Source: a virus
Strand: one strand, 5' to 3'
IMG/VR virus record: IMGVR_UViG_3300049919_000170
Span: 1 to 40,027 of that record
Length of the DNA: 40,027 nucleotides
Shown here: one piece after another, positions 12,471-21,260 of the stretch
Layout: the number at the start of each line of letters is the position of its first letter
How positions within the stretch are numbered: position 1 is the stretch's first letter
Position numbers and translations under genes: made by a program
Notes under the pieces: generated by a model
What the model was told of the DNA's origin: nothing
What the model saw: the letters and a program-made list of their open reading frames with translations, nothing else
Databases searched by the model: none

Positions 12471-12847
12471 GCGCGCGCTCCGGGATGTTCGTTACGTTCG
12501 GTGGCGCGGCGACCGGAGCGGTCGAGCTCGGCCCACGTGATCGGTGTTGGCTTGCGCGGGCCTGGCCGCATGGGACAGTTGAGGCAGACGCAGGTGCGGC
12601 GATTGGCGAGAAACCCGATACCGACGCCGCTGGCGATCAGGGTCGTGCTGATGCCATTCGCGTCAAAGTCCGGCGGCGACAACAGTGCGGCAAACGATCC
12701 GATAGCCAGCACGGCAAAACTGAGGCGAGCGCCGAGTGCCGTTTTACGGGTGCAGGCGTTTAGGCCGGTAAGCGAATACCAGCAGCACAGGCCGCAGGCG
12801 ACAGTATTGGCGATGAGTAACAGAATCTCGGATAAATGTAGGTTCAT
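12467..12847 (-). CDS. Small membrane protein of the lysis cassette (holin or holin-associated candidate)
   Basis: Encodes 126 aa with three hydrophobic stretches: about 5-25 (SEILLLIANTVACGLCCWYS), about 40-55 and about 66-82. A basic cytoplasmic-type C-terminus follows. Cysteines are frequent (CGLCCWY, CVCLNC). It is coupled by ATGA overlaps to the upstream membrane protein and the downstream endolysin. A holin or antiholin role is inferred from position and topology. Confidence 0.65.
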   Translation of the reverse strand: MNLHLSEILLLIANTVACGLCCWYSLTGLNACTRKTALGARLSFAVLAIGSFAALLSPPDFDANGISTTLIASGVGIGFLANRRTCVCLNCPMRPGPRKPTPITWAELDRSGRRATERNEHPGARA

Positions 12848-13191
12848 GGCTGGCCATCCTTGCCGCGCAGCGCACCGGCCGGGTCGCGGCGGAAGATTTC
12901 AGAAAGGTGGAGTACACCGGGGATGATGTTCATGCTGGTGAGGCCGAGCAGGAAGGCCGCGGCGTTTTCCATGGCTGGCGTGGGGTCGATGCCCAGGGCC
13001 CGCGCCATCACCGGGATCGCCACCGGCGTCATGTAGCCGGCGCAGGCGCTGCCGGCCAGCACGGCGATCACCATCTGTGCGCGGGTCAGCTCGCGCAGGT
13101 AGGCCAGGCTGATCACGCCCCCGGCAAAGCCAGCCACCAGGGCGGCGTATTTCACGCCGAGGATGCCCGCTGTCGATGCAGGTTCAGCCAT
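12844..13191 (-). CDS. Holin-like membrane protein, 115 aa
   Basis: Starts at 13191 (MAEPASTAGILGVKYAALVA), overlapping the previous stop. Two to three membrane segments are visible (about 9-28, 37-58 and a weaker C-terminal one, AAAFLLGLTSMNIIPGV), with a short charged tail. Length, topology and position before the endolysin fit a class I or II holin. No family signature is certain. Confidence 0.65.
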   Translation of the reverse strand: MAEPASTAGILGVKYAALVAGFAGGVISLAYLRELTRAQMVIAVLAGSACAGYMTPVAIPVMARALGIDPTPAMENAAAFLLGLTSMNIIPGVLHLSEIFRRDPAGALRGKDGQP

Positions 13192-13589
13192 CACGCAAAC
13201 TCCCACCGCGACGTGCCGGCGATCTGGTACATATGCGGCACCCAGCCTGCCGGGATGTCAGCGGTGACAAGCGGAACGGGCAGGCCATTGCTCAACATGT
13301 AGGTGCATACGCCGTCTGGTGTCGGCAGATCAACCAGCAGCACGGCGTGGTAACCGGTCTTTTCCGGGCCGGTCCAGTAGGTGGCGAAGCGCAGCAGATT
13401 GACCGGCCATCCGGCCATCAGGAACTGGTGCGCCTTGCCGATCATCGTGTCTTCGCAGTCGCCCGTCTTGCCGGCGGCCGTCATGATGTCGGCCCACTTT
13501 TCCGGGATGCCGTATTTGGCCAGGTCGGTTTCGTACTCGCAGGCGTTAACCGTGGAGTGGATGCGGAAGATTTCATTGCGAGAGGTCAT
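13191..13589 (-). CDS. Transglutaminase-like cysteine peptidase (BTLCP-like)
   Basis: Encodes 132 aa from 13589, overlapping the lipoprotein stop. The segment GKTGDCEDTMIGKAHQFLMA, with Cys45, resembles the GDCEDYA-type nucleophile motif of bacterial transglutaminase-like cysteine peptidases; His81 lies in GYHAVLLV, and Asn101 may complete the triad. It is shorter than chromosomal relatives and has no signal peptide. It lies between a lipoprotein and the holin genes, so it may process a surface or cell-wall protein, but this is inference. Confidence 0.7.
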   Translation of the reverse strand: MTSRNEIFRIHSTVNACEYETDLAKYGIPEKWADIMTAAGKTGDCEDTMIGKAHQFLMAGWPVNLLRFATYWTGPEKTGYHAVLLVDLPTPDGVCTYMLSNGLPVPLVTADIPAGWVPHMYQIAGTSRWEFA

Positions 13590-13774
13590 TGCTTCACCCC
13601 GCACAATGGATCGTTCTGATTCTCGCTGCACCAGACGATGTAGCCGACCGGCGCGGGCGCCTCGACGCCGCTGCCCTGAATGCGAACAGGTGCCGGCACG
13701 CAGCCGCCCAGGACGATCGACAACGCCACGCCGACGCCGAGCAAGGACAACCAGATCATGGAGCGCGGGATCAT
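13586..13774 (-). CDS. Small lipoprotein, 62 aa
   Basis: MIPRSMIWLSLLGVGVALSI leads to a lipobox (LGGC, Cys25) and a 37-residue polar tail with two further cysteines. It is coupled by ATGA to the peptidase-like gene and begins 3 nt after the tail-fibre stop. It is not the Rz1 of this phage, which is nested in Rz. A role in superinfection exclusion or lysis is possible but unproved. Confidence 0.7.
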   Translation of the reverse strand: MIPRSMIWLSLLGVGVALSIVLGGCVPAPVRIQGSGVEAPAPVGYIVWCSENQNDPLCGVKQ

Positions 13775-13776
13775 GA

Positions 13777-14733
13777 TCAGGTCTTGATGATGTAGTTGGC
13801 GACCAGCGTGGGTGGGATGTTGGATATTCCCGTCCCAGCGCTGGCCGTGGCGTAGGCGGAAGCGGTGACCGAGCTATAGAAGCCTGTGGCGATCCCATAC
13901 TCGTCGTAATACTGAGCGCCGGTTGCGGTGTTACCGAATAACCCGGCGCCGTTGTTTGCTGTACTCGTAGCGTTCAGCCCGTGGGTATGCGCCGGAAGCT
14001 GCGCCGCCTGAGTGCCGCCCACCGCGCCCACCGTCGCCCCATCCACGCCGCTGCCGGCGGTGGTGAGCCGGCTGGCAGCGCTGCCGCCCATGTCGTCCTG
14101 GCCAGCTATGACGCGGCCGCGCAGGTCGGGCAGGTTGAATGTGCTGCTGCCGTCGCCGACGCCGAAGATGGTGCTGACCGCCGTGAACAGGCTGGCGTAG
14201 GTGCTGCGGCTCACCGCGCTGCCGTCGCACAGCAACCAGCCCGAGGGCGCGGCCGCGCCACCGTAGGCGATCAGCGATCCGCTGGGCACGCCGGAGGCCT
14301 TGCCCACCGTGACCCAGGCCGTGCCGTTGCAATAGATCACCAGCGATTCGCCGGCGCTGATGGCCAGCGTGGTGCCGCCGTCGATGGTTTCCGACAGGTT
14401 CGGGTCGAAGGTGATGACGCCGGTGCCGCTGTTCCTCACGCTGATGTTGAAGCCGTCGCCCGCCGTGGCGGCGGCCAGGGCCGAGAGCGTCCAGGTGCCG
14501 CTGGTGGCGTCGATCAGTTTGCCCTTGTCGCCGGCGACCACGGCATAGGTGGTGCTCTTGGCGACATAGCCGGACACCGGCGCGCCCAGCGCGGCCAGGC
14601 CCGTGACGGGTGCGCCGTCTGTGCCCAGAAGGCCGCTGAGATAGTCGCGCATGGCACTGAGGGCGGCCTTGAAGTCGCCCTCGGTAACAGCGGCGCCGGT
14701 AAAGTCTGAACTGGGAGGTAATGCGGTGGTCAT
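13777..14733 (-). CDS. Tail fibre protein with tail collar domain
   Basis: Encodes 318 aa. The N-terminal 130 residues are Gly/Ala/Thr-rich and beta-like. At about 150-205 the phage collar domain is clear: PSGWLLCDGSAVSRSTYASL, then FNLPDLRGRVIAGQDDM. The C-terminus (LPAHTHGLNA, then ISNIPPTLVANYIIKT) has the usual His-rich and end motifs of the family. It lies directly downstream of the J-like tip protein, so it should be a distal host-contact fibre. It is not the DGR target; no copy of the variable repeat is present here. Confidence 0.85.
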   Translation of the reverse strand: MTTALPPSSDFTGAAVTEGDFKAALSAMRDYLSGLLGTDGAPVTGLAALGAPVSGYVAKSTTYAVVAGDKGKLIDATSGTWTLSALAAATAGDGFNISVRNSGTGVITFDPNLSETIDGGTTLAISAGESLVIYCNGTAWVTVGKASGVPSGSLIAYGGAAAPSGWLLCDGSAVSRSTYASLFTAVSTIFGVGDGSSTFNLPDLRGRVIAGQDDMGGSAASRLTTAGSGVDGATVGAVGGTQAAQLPAHTHGLNATSTANNGAGLFGNTATGAQYYDEYGIATGFYSSVTASAYATASAGTGISNIPPTLVANYIIKT

Positions 14734-14734
14734 G

Positions 14735-17425
14735 TCATGCGCTCCACATGAGATCGGTACTGGTGGCGGACCACATCAGGCCGGTGTCAGGCACCGCCCA
14801 CATGTAGTCCGAATAGGTGGCGTAGGCGATCTGGATCGACGGGCCGAGGGTGAAGCCGAAGGCGGCGACGCGGATCAGGGTGCCGTTGCCATATACGGCG
14901 GCGATGGTGGTGTTGTTGCCGGTGGTCTCACCGACGCGGGTCCACACGTCGCCGTCGCTGCTGACGTCGACGATGTAGAAGCGCGCGCCGGGCGCGGCCT
15001 GCCAGCTGACCAGGATCACGGTCGGGTCATCGACCTGCGAGCGCGCGGTGAGGCCCGCCACCACCGGCGCGGTGTAGAGGCTGACCAGGTTGGAATACTG
15101 CGCGGCAGGCGCGGTGACGCCGGTGTCGGCGGTGTGCACTGATGCGTCTTCGTTGATGGCCTCGATGGTGACGCGGTTCAGGCCGGACGGCTTCACGGCG
15201 ACCACGCGCGCCGGCTGGCGCCAGGTCTCGCCGGCGCCGAAGGCAAAGTGCGTGCGTTCTTCCGCGCCGCCGGTGTAGGGTGTGTCGTCAATCGTGGCGG
15301 CGGTGTGCACCACCTGGTAGGCGTCCGCCCCGGCGGTGACCACATACGGCCCGCTGATGCTGCCGTTGCGCTTGCGCAGGCCGATGTAGTGGTCGCCGCC
15401 GCCGAAGGTGACCGGCTCGGACAGGCTGATCACCTTGGTGCCGGCGTTGTAGCCGATGACTTCGCCGCTGGTGCCCCAGGCCGGCATGTCGTGGGCGATG
15501 GCGATCAGGTCGCCGAAGGCCGGTATAAAGCCCTCCATTTCGGTCTGAAAGCTGATGCGCTTCCTGCGGTAGCGATTCACCGCGGCGAGGTAGACGCCTT
15601 CCTGGTACGCCTGCTGGCGCTGGGTGACGCCGAACAGCTCCATTTTCAGCGGCACGGCCTCGCTGCTGCCGGGCAAAGACGCGGTGACGCGGCGCGGGCT
15701 CCAGACGGTGCCGTCGAAGTAGCCGACGTCGAGGGCGTCGGCGGTGTCGTCGGTCGGCATCAGGTAATCGATGCTGAAGCTGCCGCGCACGATGTTGCGC
15801 ATGCTGAACAGCGCCACCGGCACGCTGGCGGCTTCGTCGCGCACAAAATGCACCACGCCGCCTTGCTGGTAAGGTTTGGTGCGCACCGCCTGGCCGATTC
15901 GGTTCACGGCCTCCCACAGCGTCAGCGCGCTGTCGAAGCGGGCGTCGAAGGTATCGCCGCGGGCGGCGTAGGTGGCGGCCAGCGTGGTCAGCTGCGCGAT
16001 GTCGATGCGGTCGTCAGACAGGCCGCCGCCGTAGCTGGCGCGCAGGGTGTCGGCCAGGGCCCAGGCCGGGCTGCGGGTAACTTGCGGCGAGGTCCACACG
16101 CCGCCGCTGTAGATCGGCAGCTTGCGCGTGCAGATGACGTTGATCTTGCGGCTGGCCTGGCCGCTCAAGTTGTTGCTGGCGCGCATGCGCAGGGCGATCA
16201 CCGTCTGCCCGGCCCAGCTGCGGGTTTCGGGCAGGTAGGCGCGCAGGCCGGCCCACATCAGGTCGTCGCCGTAGCGGGTGGTGCCGCCGGCGGTGGTGGT
16301 GCGCTTCAGGCGCACTTCGTAGCGCCCCGACAGGCCGCTGTAGCGGAAGCTGTAGCGCTGCGGCGTGTTGGTGCCGGCGCTCAGGGTTTCGGTGCCAAGA
16401 GTGACATAGCTGCCCAGCGGCGCGCCGCCGGAATCGATCAGCCGCGCCTCGACCGTGAAGCTGAGCGAGGTGGTCGACAGGCCGCCCGAATCATTGGCAT
16501 AAAACAGGCCGCGCGGGCAGACCACGTCGACGGCGAGGGTGTTGGCGGTGGTGCCGGCGGCATTGGCGACGAAGGGCCCGAGCCAGGTGTCGTAGACCGC
16601 CTCCTGCCCGGCCACTTCGGTGCTGGTGACCACCGAGGCGGGGAACAGCGTCAGCGTGCCGCCCGGATCGATGATCTCGTAGTCGATCTCGGCAAAGGAA
16701 CTGATCGAGGTGTCTTCGATGCGGATCGATTCAATCTCGTAGTAGCCCTGGCCGAGGCACAGCAGCTGGAACAGGTACTGTTCGTTGCCGGCAAATTCGG
16801 CATAGGGCTGCGCGGCAAAATCGGGGTAGGCCATCATCTTGCCGTACTGCACCGGGATGGCGGCATTGATGCGCGCCATGTTGCCCTGCGCGTTGATGTT
16901 GTAGGTGGGCGACGGCGTGGCCATCATCGACTGCGCCATCGGGCTGGGCTCGGCCGGCTTGCCGGCGAAGGCGGCGCCGATCAGGGCATTGCCGGCCATG
17001 CTGATGATGCCGCTGGTGATGGTGTTCAGCGTGATCGAGCCGACGATCTGGATGGCGCCGGCTTCGGCCCACATCGCGGCGGCCATCTGCGGCGCATAGA
17101 CCATCAGCGCGATCATGGCCACCATCTGCAGCGGATTCTTTTCGCCATCACCGCCGAGCGGCAGGGTGACGAAGGCCACCACGTCGCCGGGCGCGACGCG
17201 GCGGTGCCATTCCTTGCGCAGGATCACGCGGCCGTTGAGGTAGGCGATCGTCGGTAGCCGCGTGCGCGGTGCCAGGGCGGCGATCTTGTGCCGGCGGCGC
17301 ACCAGGCGCTGGGTGCGGCGGCCGGGGTTGAACGGGTCGCGTAGGGTGAGCACCATGGCGCCCGCGCGGCGGGCAGGCTGCCCGGCAAGAGTCAGCGCTG
17401 GCGACACGGCGCGCGGCAGCGTCAT
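14735..17425 (-). CDS. Tail tip/host specificity protein (lambda gpJ-like)
   Basis: Encodes 896 aa. The ATG at 17425 overlaps the upstream stop; the frame open to 17629 is Arg-rich antisense noise over the NlpC gene. The sequence has a basic N-terminus, a hydrophobic glycine-rich region about 85-150 (MVAMIALMVYAPQMAAAMW, containing a likely membrane-interacting segment), the long beta-rich central tail-hub region, and a fibronectin-type domain near the C-terminus (VILVSWQAAPGARFYIVDVS). The short C-terminal repeat MWAVPDTGLMWSATSTDLMW is odd. Position after the NlpC/P60 gene matches the lambda K-I-J order. Confidence 0.85.
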   Translation of the reverse strand: MTLPRAVSPALTLAGQPARRAGAMVLTLRDPFNPGRRTQRLVRRRHKIAALAPRTRLPTIAYLNGRVILRKEWHRRVAPGDVVAFVTLPLGGDGEKNPLQMVAMIALMVYAPQMAAAMWAEAGAIQIVGSITLNTITSGIISMAGNALIGAAFAGKPAEPSPMAQSMMATPSPTYNINAQGNMARINAAIPVQYGKMMAYPDFAAQPYAEFAGNEQYLFQLLCLGQGYYEIESIRIEDTSISSFAEIDYEIIDPGGTLTLFPASVVTSTEVAGQEAVYDTWLGPFVANAAGTTANTLAVDVVCPRGLFYANDSGGLSTTSLSFTVEARLIDSGGAPLGSYVTLGTETLSAGTNTPQRYSFRYSGLSGRYEVRLKRTTTAGGTTRYGDDLMWAGLRAYLPETRSWAGQTVIALRMRASNNLSGQASRKINVICTRKLPIYSGGVWTSPQVTRSPAWALADTLRASYGGGLSDDRIDIAQLTTLAATYAARGDTFDARFDSALTLWEAVNRIGQAVRTKPYQQGGVVHFVRDEAASVPVALFSMRNIVRGSFSIDYLMPTDDTADALDVGYFDGTVWSPRRVTASLPGSSEAVPLKMELFGVTQRQQAYQEGVYLAAVNRYRRKRISFQTEMEGFIPAFGDLIAIAHDMPAWGTSGEVIGYNAGTKVISLSEPVTFGGGDHYIGLRKRNGSISGPYVVTAGADAYQVVHTAATIDDTPYTGGAEERTHFAFGAGETWRQPARVVAVKPSGLNRVTIEAINEDASVHTADTGVTAPAAQYSNLVSLYTAPVVAGLTARSQVDDPTVILVSWQAAPGARFYIVDVSSDGDVWTRVGETTGNNTTIAAVYGNGTLIRVAAFGFTLGPSIQIAYATYSDYMWAVPDTGLMWSATSTDLMWSA

Positions 17426-17823
17426 GGCACCGCCCGGCGGTAAAACTGCAGGCGCGACCAGCCGGCGCGAGCCAGTGCATCGCGGCGACTGAAGATCACG
17501 CCCAGCGGGTCCTGGCAGTGCAGCACGCCGCCGCCGTCGACCTCGATCCAGATGCCGACGTGGGACGGGAAGCGTGTGTGCGCCAGCAGCACGGCGTCGC
17601 CTTCGGCCGGCACGTCGACCGACTGCCACAGCGCGCGTTCTTCGTGGTAGCTGAAGGCGCGGGTGATGGCGCGCAGGTTGCTGCCGTTCACGGTGACCAC
17701 CGGCACCGTCAGGCCGAACTGCTCGGCCCAGACGCGGCGGCAGAAGGCCCAGCAGTCGTTCGTCTGCGGCACGTAAGGATCGCCGATGTATTGCGCGGCC
17801 CAGTGTTGAACATTCTGCGTCAT
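17422..17823 (-). CDS. Tail assembly NlpC/P60-like peptidase (lambda gpK-like)
   Basis: Encodes 133 aa. TNDCWAFCRRVW carries the catalytic Cys, SHVGIWIEVDGGGVLHCQDP the His and beta strands of an NlpC/P60 fold. Such proteins sit at the tail tip and may cut peptidoglycan during DNA entry. It overlaps the upstream DUF1833-like gene and the J-like gene by ATGA. Confidence 0.85.
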   Translation of the reverse strand: MTQNVQHWAAQYIGDPYVPQTNDCWAFCRRVWAEQFGLTVPVVTVNGSNLRAITRAFSYHEERALWQSVDVPAEGDAVLLAHTRFPSHVGIWIEVDGGGVLHCQDPLGVIFSRRDALARAGWSRLQFYRRAVP

Positions 17824-18347
17824 TGCAGTGTCAGCCCGGGGAAGCGCTCGGCGGTGTAGGCATCCGACGGAAAGCGCTTGTTCACGATGTCCTGAAAGCC
17901 GGCCACGGCGCGGATGCGCATCGGGTTGGCGCTGATGGTAAAGATGGTCAGCGTCAGCGGCGGGTCGTTGGCCGGTGCGGTCAGGTCGCTGGACAAAAAG
18001 GCGCGGTAGATCACGGTCAGCAGGCTGCTGCTGGCCATCGCCAGCTCGATGTTGGCGAGGATCTCGCGCGAGACGTTGTCGATCTCGATCACCAGCTGCG
18101 GCGTGCCGCCGGCGCTGACTTCGGGCGGCACCAGGTCGAAGGCGTAGCCCAGAAACGTGACCTCGGTGCTGGCATCTTCGGGCGCATCGGCTTCGAGCGT
18201 GGCGTCGAGGTCGGCGAAGTCGCGCACCACGCGGATCGGCGTGGCGAAACTGCTGTGACGGATCTCCAGCGTGTGATACACCACCTCGTCGGCCGGCGCG
18301 CTGGCATAGGCTTCCTTGATGGCCTCCGATAGCGTGGCATCAGACAT
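17820..18347 (-). CDS. Minor tail protein, DUF1833-like (gpL position)
   Basis: Encodes 175 aa from 18347 (MSDATLSEAIKEAYASAPAD); the frame open to 18473 is antisense-like. The sequence VVYHTLEIRHSSFATPIRVV, then FLGYAFDLVPPEVSAGGTPQ resembles DUF1833 proteins that occupy the gpL position in lambda-like tails. The start overlaps the upstream gene by 8 nt. Confidence 0.75.
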   Translation of the reverse strand: MSDATLSEAIKEAYASAPADEVVYHTLEIRHSSFATPIRVVRDFADLDATLEADAPEDASTEVTFLGYAFDLVPPEVSAGGTPQLVIEIDNVSREILANIELAMASSSLLTVIYRAFLSSDLTAPANDPPLTLTIFTISANPMRIRAVAGFQDIVNKRFPSDAYTAERFPGLTLQ

Positions 18348-18705
18348 CGCGCACCTCGAGCTGTGCCGACACGGCCCACAGGCTGGCCTTTTGCAGCACG
18401 GCCTGAAAAGGCCCGATGAAGCGCGCCTCCTGCGAGGTGGCGCCGGTGTTGCCGATGCGCAGGCTGATGACAAACCAGGCGCTGCCGCCGGCCGCCTCGC
18501 TGTCGTTCTCGAACCAGGTGCGGAAAATGTCCATCTGCGCGTCGGTGAATACCCAGCCGACCTGCAGGCGGTCGTTGCGCGCCTTGGTCTGGCGCCGCGA
18601 GCGGGCGGTGCCCGATTCCATGTCGGTGCGCAGGCTTTGATCCACCGGCGCCAGCTGGTAGCCGGCGAGGTTGGGTGCGGGCAGGGTTGCGGGCCAGGTT
18701 GCCAT
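18340..18705 (-). CDS. Minor tail protein, 121 aa (gpM position)
   Basis: Encodes MATWPATLPAPNLAGYQLAP onward; beta-rich, with FTDAQMDIFRTWFENDSEAA, a pattern seen in small phage minor tail proteins placed just after the tape measure gene. It begins 1 nt after the tape measure stop region. It is likely part of the tail tip. Confidence 0.75.
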   Translation of the reverse strand: MATWPATLPAPNLAGYQLAPVDQSLRTDMESGTARSRRQTKARNDRLQVGWVFTDAQMDIFRTWFENDSEAAGGSAWFVISLRIGNTGATSQEARFIGPFQAVLQKASLWAVSAQLEVRDV

Positions 18706-18706
18706 G

Positions 18707-20704
18707 CTAGAAGGCCCCCGCCGCGCGGTTCATGCCGTAGGTGGATTCCAGCGCGCTGGGCACCGCCCCGCTGCCGCGCGCAATGTCGCCGGCAATGGCG
18801 GACTTCACGCGCTCGACGAAGACATCGAGCACCGATTCACCGCCCTGCTGCCGCTGCTGCACCTGGCCGCCGCGGCTGCTGTCTTCGATAATGTTCACCG
18901 TCATGCCGCCGCCGCGGTTCTGGTCGGCCGGGATCACGGCCTCGCCGCGATGCAGGTAGGCCATGCCGTCGTTGGGCACGAAGGGCGTGCCCTGCGCGTA
19001 TTGCGGCACGCCGGCGGCCAGGCCAGCGGTGTCGCCGTAGCCGCCGGCGACGCTGCCGACCGTGCTCTTGAACAGGCTGCCGAGAAAATCGTTGCCGGCT
19101 TCCATCAGCGGCTTGGTGATGTTGCGCTGGATCTGGATGCGCAGCAGATCGCGGATGATGCTGTTGGCCAGGTCGGCAAAGCTGGCCTTGCCGCCCATCA
19201 CCATGTCGGCCAGGGTGTCGGTGAAGGCGTTACCCCAGCCCTCGACGGCGCGCGTCAGATCGGCGAAGGTGTCGGTGCCGGCGTCCTTGACCTCGGTCAG
19301 CTTGTTGGCGGTTTCATCCATCGCCTCGTTGACCTTCCACTCGGCCTCGAGCGCTTGCGCCGCGGTGAGCTGGCCGCTGGCGCGCAGCTGGTTGATCTGG
19401 TCGAGCTGCACGCGGTATTTTTGCAGCGGATCGGCCAGTTCAATGTACTTCTGGCGCAGGGCCTCGGCGGCGTCGGATTCCTTCTTGGCCAGCTCCAGCG
19501 AGCGCATGGACGTCTTGCCGGCGGCCAGGCGGGATTCTTCGTCATCATCGGCGGCGGAAAACTCGGCCGCTTTGGCGGCGGCGAGGTTGCGCTGGCCCAG
19601 CTCGAGCATGCGGTCGAGGTCGGTTTTTTTCCTGGCAGGCTTGCTGCTGGCGTCGCCCGCGATCTTCGGCGCGTCCGCTTTTTCGCCGGCCGCAAAGGGC
19701 GGGATCACTTCGTCGCCCTGCGCTATGCGGGCGCGGATTTCCTTCTGTAGGATCGCCAGCTCGGCCTTAGCCGCCCGCAATTTCTCGGAAAATATCGGCG
19801 AGTAAGTCTTACCCACCCCGCCGGCCTCCAGGTTGCCGACGGTGCCCTGCAAGGTTCCGGCGCGCTCGCGCAGCTCGTCGAGACTTTTCTGCGCCATGTC
19901 GCCGGTGCGCAGGCCGACCACCAACGAGGTAAAAAAGCCGGCGCCTTCCTTGCGCGCCTCGACCATCAGCCGCGTGTATTCGGCCAGCGGCCCCAGCAGG
20001 TCGGCGGCGATGCTGCGCCCCAGCGCGCTGGTGGATAGCGCCAGCTTGCGCACGTTGTCGTTGAACTCCTCGGCCGACTTGGCGGTTTTGCCGGTCATCA
20101 CCAGGCCGAGTTTTTGTGCCTCGTCAGTCATTTCGGCCAAGCCCTTGCTGCCGGAATTGAGCAGCGGGATCAGGTCGCTGCCGGCTTTTCCGAACAGCGC
20201 CACGGCCAGCGCGGTCTTGCCGGCGCCGTCTTTCATGCCGGCGAACTTTTCGGCAATGTCGGCGATCACGGCCTCCGACGAGCGCAGCGCGCCGTTGCTG
20301 TCAGTGACGGACACGCCCAGCGCCTTGAAGGCTTCGGCGGCCTTACCGCTGGCACTGCCGGCCGCGTCGGACATGTTGACCGACAGCTTCTTGATGCCGT
20401 TGGCCAGCGCGTCGATCGAGACGCCGGACAGGTCGCCGGCATAGGCCAGGGCCGAGAGCGATTCGACGGCGATGCCGGTTTTCTGGCTGAGTTTGCTGAA
20501 CTGGTCGCCGGTGTCGATCGCGCTCTTGACGCTGGCCACCAGGCCGGCGGCGGCGGCAGTGATCGCCGTGCCGGCCTGGGCGATCGGGTTGGCCAGGCCG
20601 GCGAAGCCGCCAGCCAGTTTGGTCAGGCCTGCTTGTGCGCTGGCGAATCCGCTGGCGGTTTCGTCTTTGGCGGTGATGACGACTTGTGTCTTGTTATCGG
20701 CCAT
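18707..20704 (-). CDS. Tail tape measure protein
   Basis: Encodes 665 aa. Features: long helical, Ala/Lys/Glu-rich central region (with TTALAVALFGKAG-like repeats and coiled coils at about 330-460), a hydrophobic stretch near the N-terminus (NPIAQAGTAITAAAAGLVAS), and the conserved C-terminal segment ADLANSIIRDLLRIQIQRNI with a glycine-rich region and YLHRGEAVIPADQN, typical of lambda gpH-type C-termini. Length predicts a tail of about 100 nm (family rule of about 1.5 angstrom per residue). The start lies just inside the end of the frameshifted chaperone frame. Confidence 0.9.
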   Translation of the reverse strand: MADNKTQVVITAKDETASGFASAQAGLTKLAGGFAGLANPIAQAGTAITAAAAGLVASVKSAIDTGDQFSKLSQKTGIAVESLSALAYAGDLSGVSIDALANGIKKLSVNMSDAAGSASGKAAEAFKALGVSVTDSNGALRSSEAVIADIAEKFAGMKDGAGKTALAVALFGKAGSDLIPLLNSGSKGLAEMTDEAQKLGLVMTGKTAKSAEEFNDNVRKLALSTSALGRSIAADLLGPLAEYTRLMVEARKEGAGFFTSLVVGLRTGDMAQKSLDELRERAGTLQGTVGNLEAGGVGKTYSPIFSEKLRAAKAELAILQKEIRARIAQGDEVIPPFAAGEKADAPKIAGDASSKPARKKTDLDRMLELGQRNLAAAKAAEFSAADDDEESRLAAGKTSMRSLELAKKESDAAEALRQKYIELADPLQKYRVQLDQINQLRASGQLTAAQALEAEWKVNEAMDETANKLTEVKDAGTDTFADLTRAVEGWGNAFTDTLADMVMGGKASFADLANSIIRDLLRIQIQRNITKPLMEAGNDFLGSLFKSTVGSVAGGYGDTAGLAAGVPQYAQGTPFVPNDGMAYLHRGEAVIPADQNRGGGMTVNIIEDSSRGGQVQQRQQGGESVLDVFVERVKSAIAGDIARGSGAVPSALESTYGMNRAAGAF

Positions 20705-21256
20705 CGCTGTTTTTCCGGTTGTTCTGCCAGTCCCTGATCGTGGCGAGATCCTCGATCAGGGCTTCGATGTCACGCACGCCCAGCATTTCCGCCACTGTTG
20801 GCAGGGCCGCCCATTCCAGCCCGCGCATCAGGTTCCAGGCGCGCAGCGCCAGGGCGGACGCCGCGGGACAGGGCCCTGGCCCGCCGGGGTTTTCTGCCCC
20901 AGCAAGCCAGGCTGTCAGTTTTTTTTCGCGTCCTCCAGCGTCGCCTCATGTGCGGCGACGGCGGCGAAAACGGCATCGGCCAACGGCTGCAGCAGGTCGA
21001 GCCGGTCGGTCAGCCATTCATCGCGCACGGTGGGGTCGAAGGCCAGCGGGTGGGAGTCGCCGCCAGGCAGGCCCAGGGCCAGCGTGGTGACGCCCTCCCA
21101 GCCGATCACATAGGGCAGCACGGCGCGACCGCGGCCCTGGTCGCTGACGCGGATCTCGATCACTTCCAGCGCCGTCGGGCGGCGCAGGGTGAACTTGAAG
21201 CCGCCGAGCTCGACCACGCTTTCGCGCGCCTTGCGGATTTTTTCGACCAGGCTCAT
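20694..21256 (-). CDS. Tail assembly chaperone, -1 frameshift product (gpGT-like)
   Basis: After the A8 run at 20919-20926, the -1 frame stays open for about 76 codons to a TAA at 20694, overlapping the tape measure start. It reads LTAWLAGAENPGG, then RAWNLMRGLEWAALPTVAEM and ALIEDLATIRDWQNNRKNSD, clearly coding in character although it lacks its own good start. The full product is about 187 aa. Lambda-like phages make a G/GT pair by the same -1 slippage, and the ratio of the two controls tail assembly on the tape measure. Confidence 0.85.
20915..21256 (-). CDS. Tail assembly chaperone, short form (gpG-like)
   Basis: Encodes 113 aa (MSLVEKIRKARESVVELGGF, then FTLRRPTALEVIEIRVSDQG). It ends DAKKN exactly at the slippery run. 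Position between the tail tube and tape measure genes, plus the downstream overlapping frame, identify it as the short tail chaperone. It probably coats the tape measure before tube polymerisation. Confidence 0.85.
   Translation of the reverse strand: MSLVEKIRKARESVVELGGFKFTLRRPTALEVIEIRVSDQGRGRAVLPYVIGWEGVTTLALGLPGGDSHPLAFDPTVRDEWLTDRLDLLQPLADAVFAAVAAHEATLEDAKKN
20918..20927 (-). promoter_or_regulatory. Programmed -1 frameshift slippery site
   Basis: The minus strand reads GAAAAAAAAC followed by TGA; zero-frame codons are AAA AAA AAC TGA. Both A-AAA-AAC and A-AAA-AAA heptamers are available for tandem slippage. Eight T occur at 20919-20926 on the plus strand. Confidence 0.85.
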
Positions 21257-21260
21257 GCGA

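Noticed and set aside
14651-17257. Long rightward frames antisense to the tail tip gene (up to 669 codons at 15248-17257)
   Set aside because: Gly/Ala/Val/His/Arg-rich shadow of the J-like gene; no ribosome binding site, no domain.
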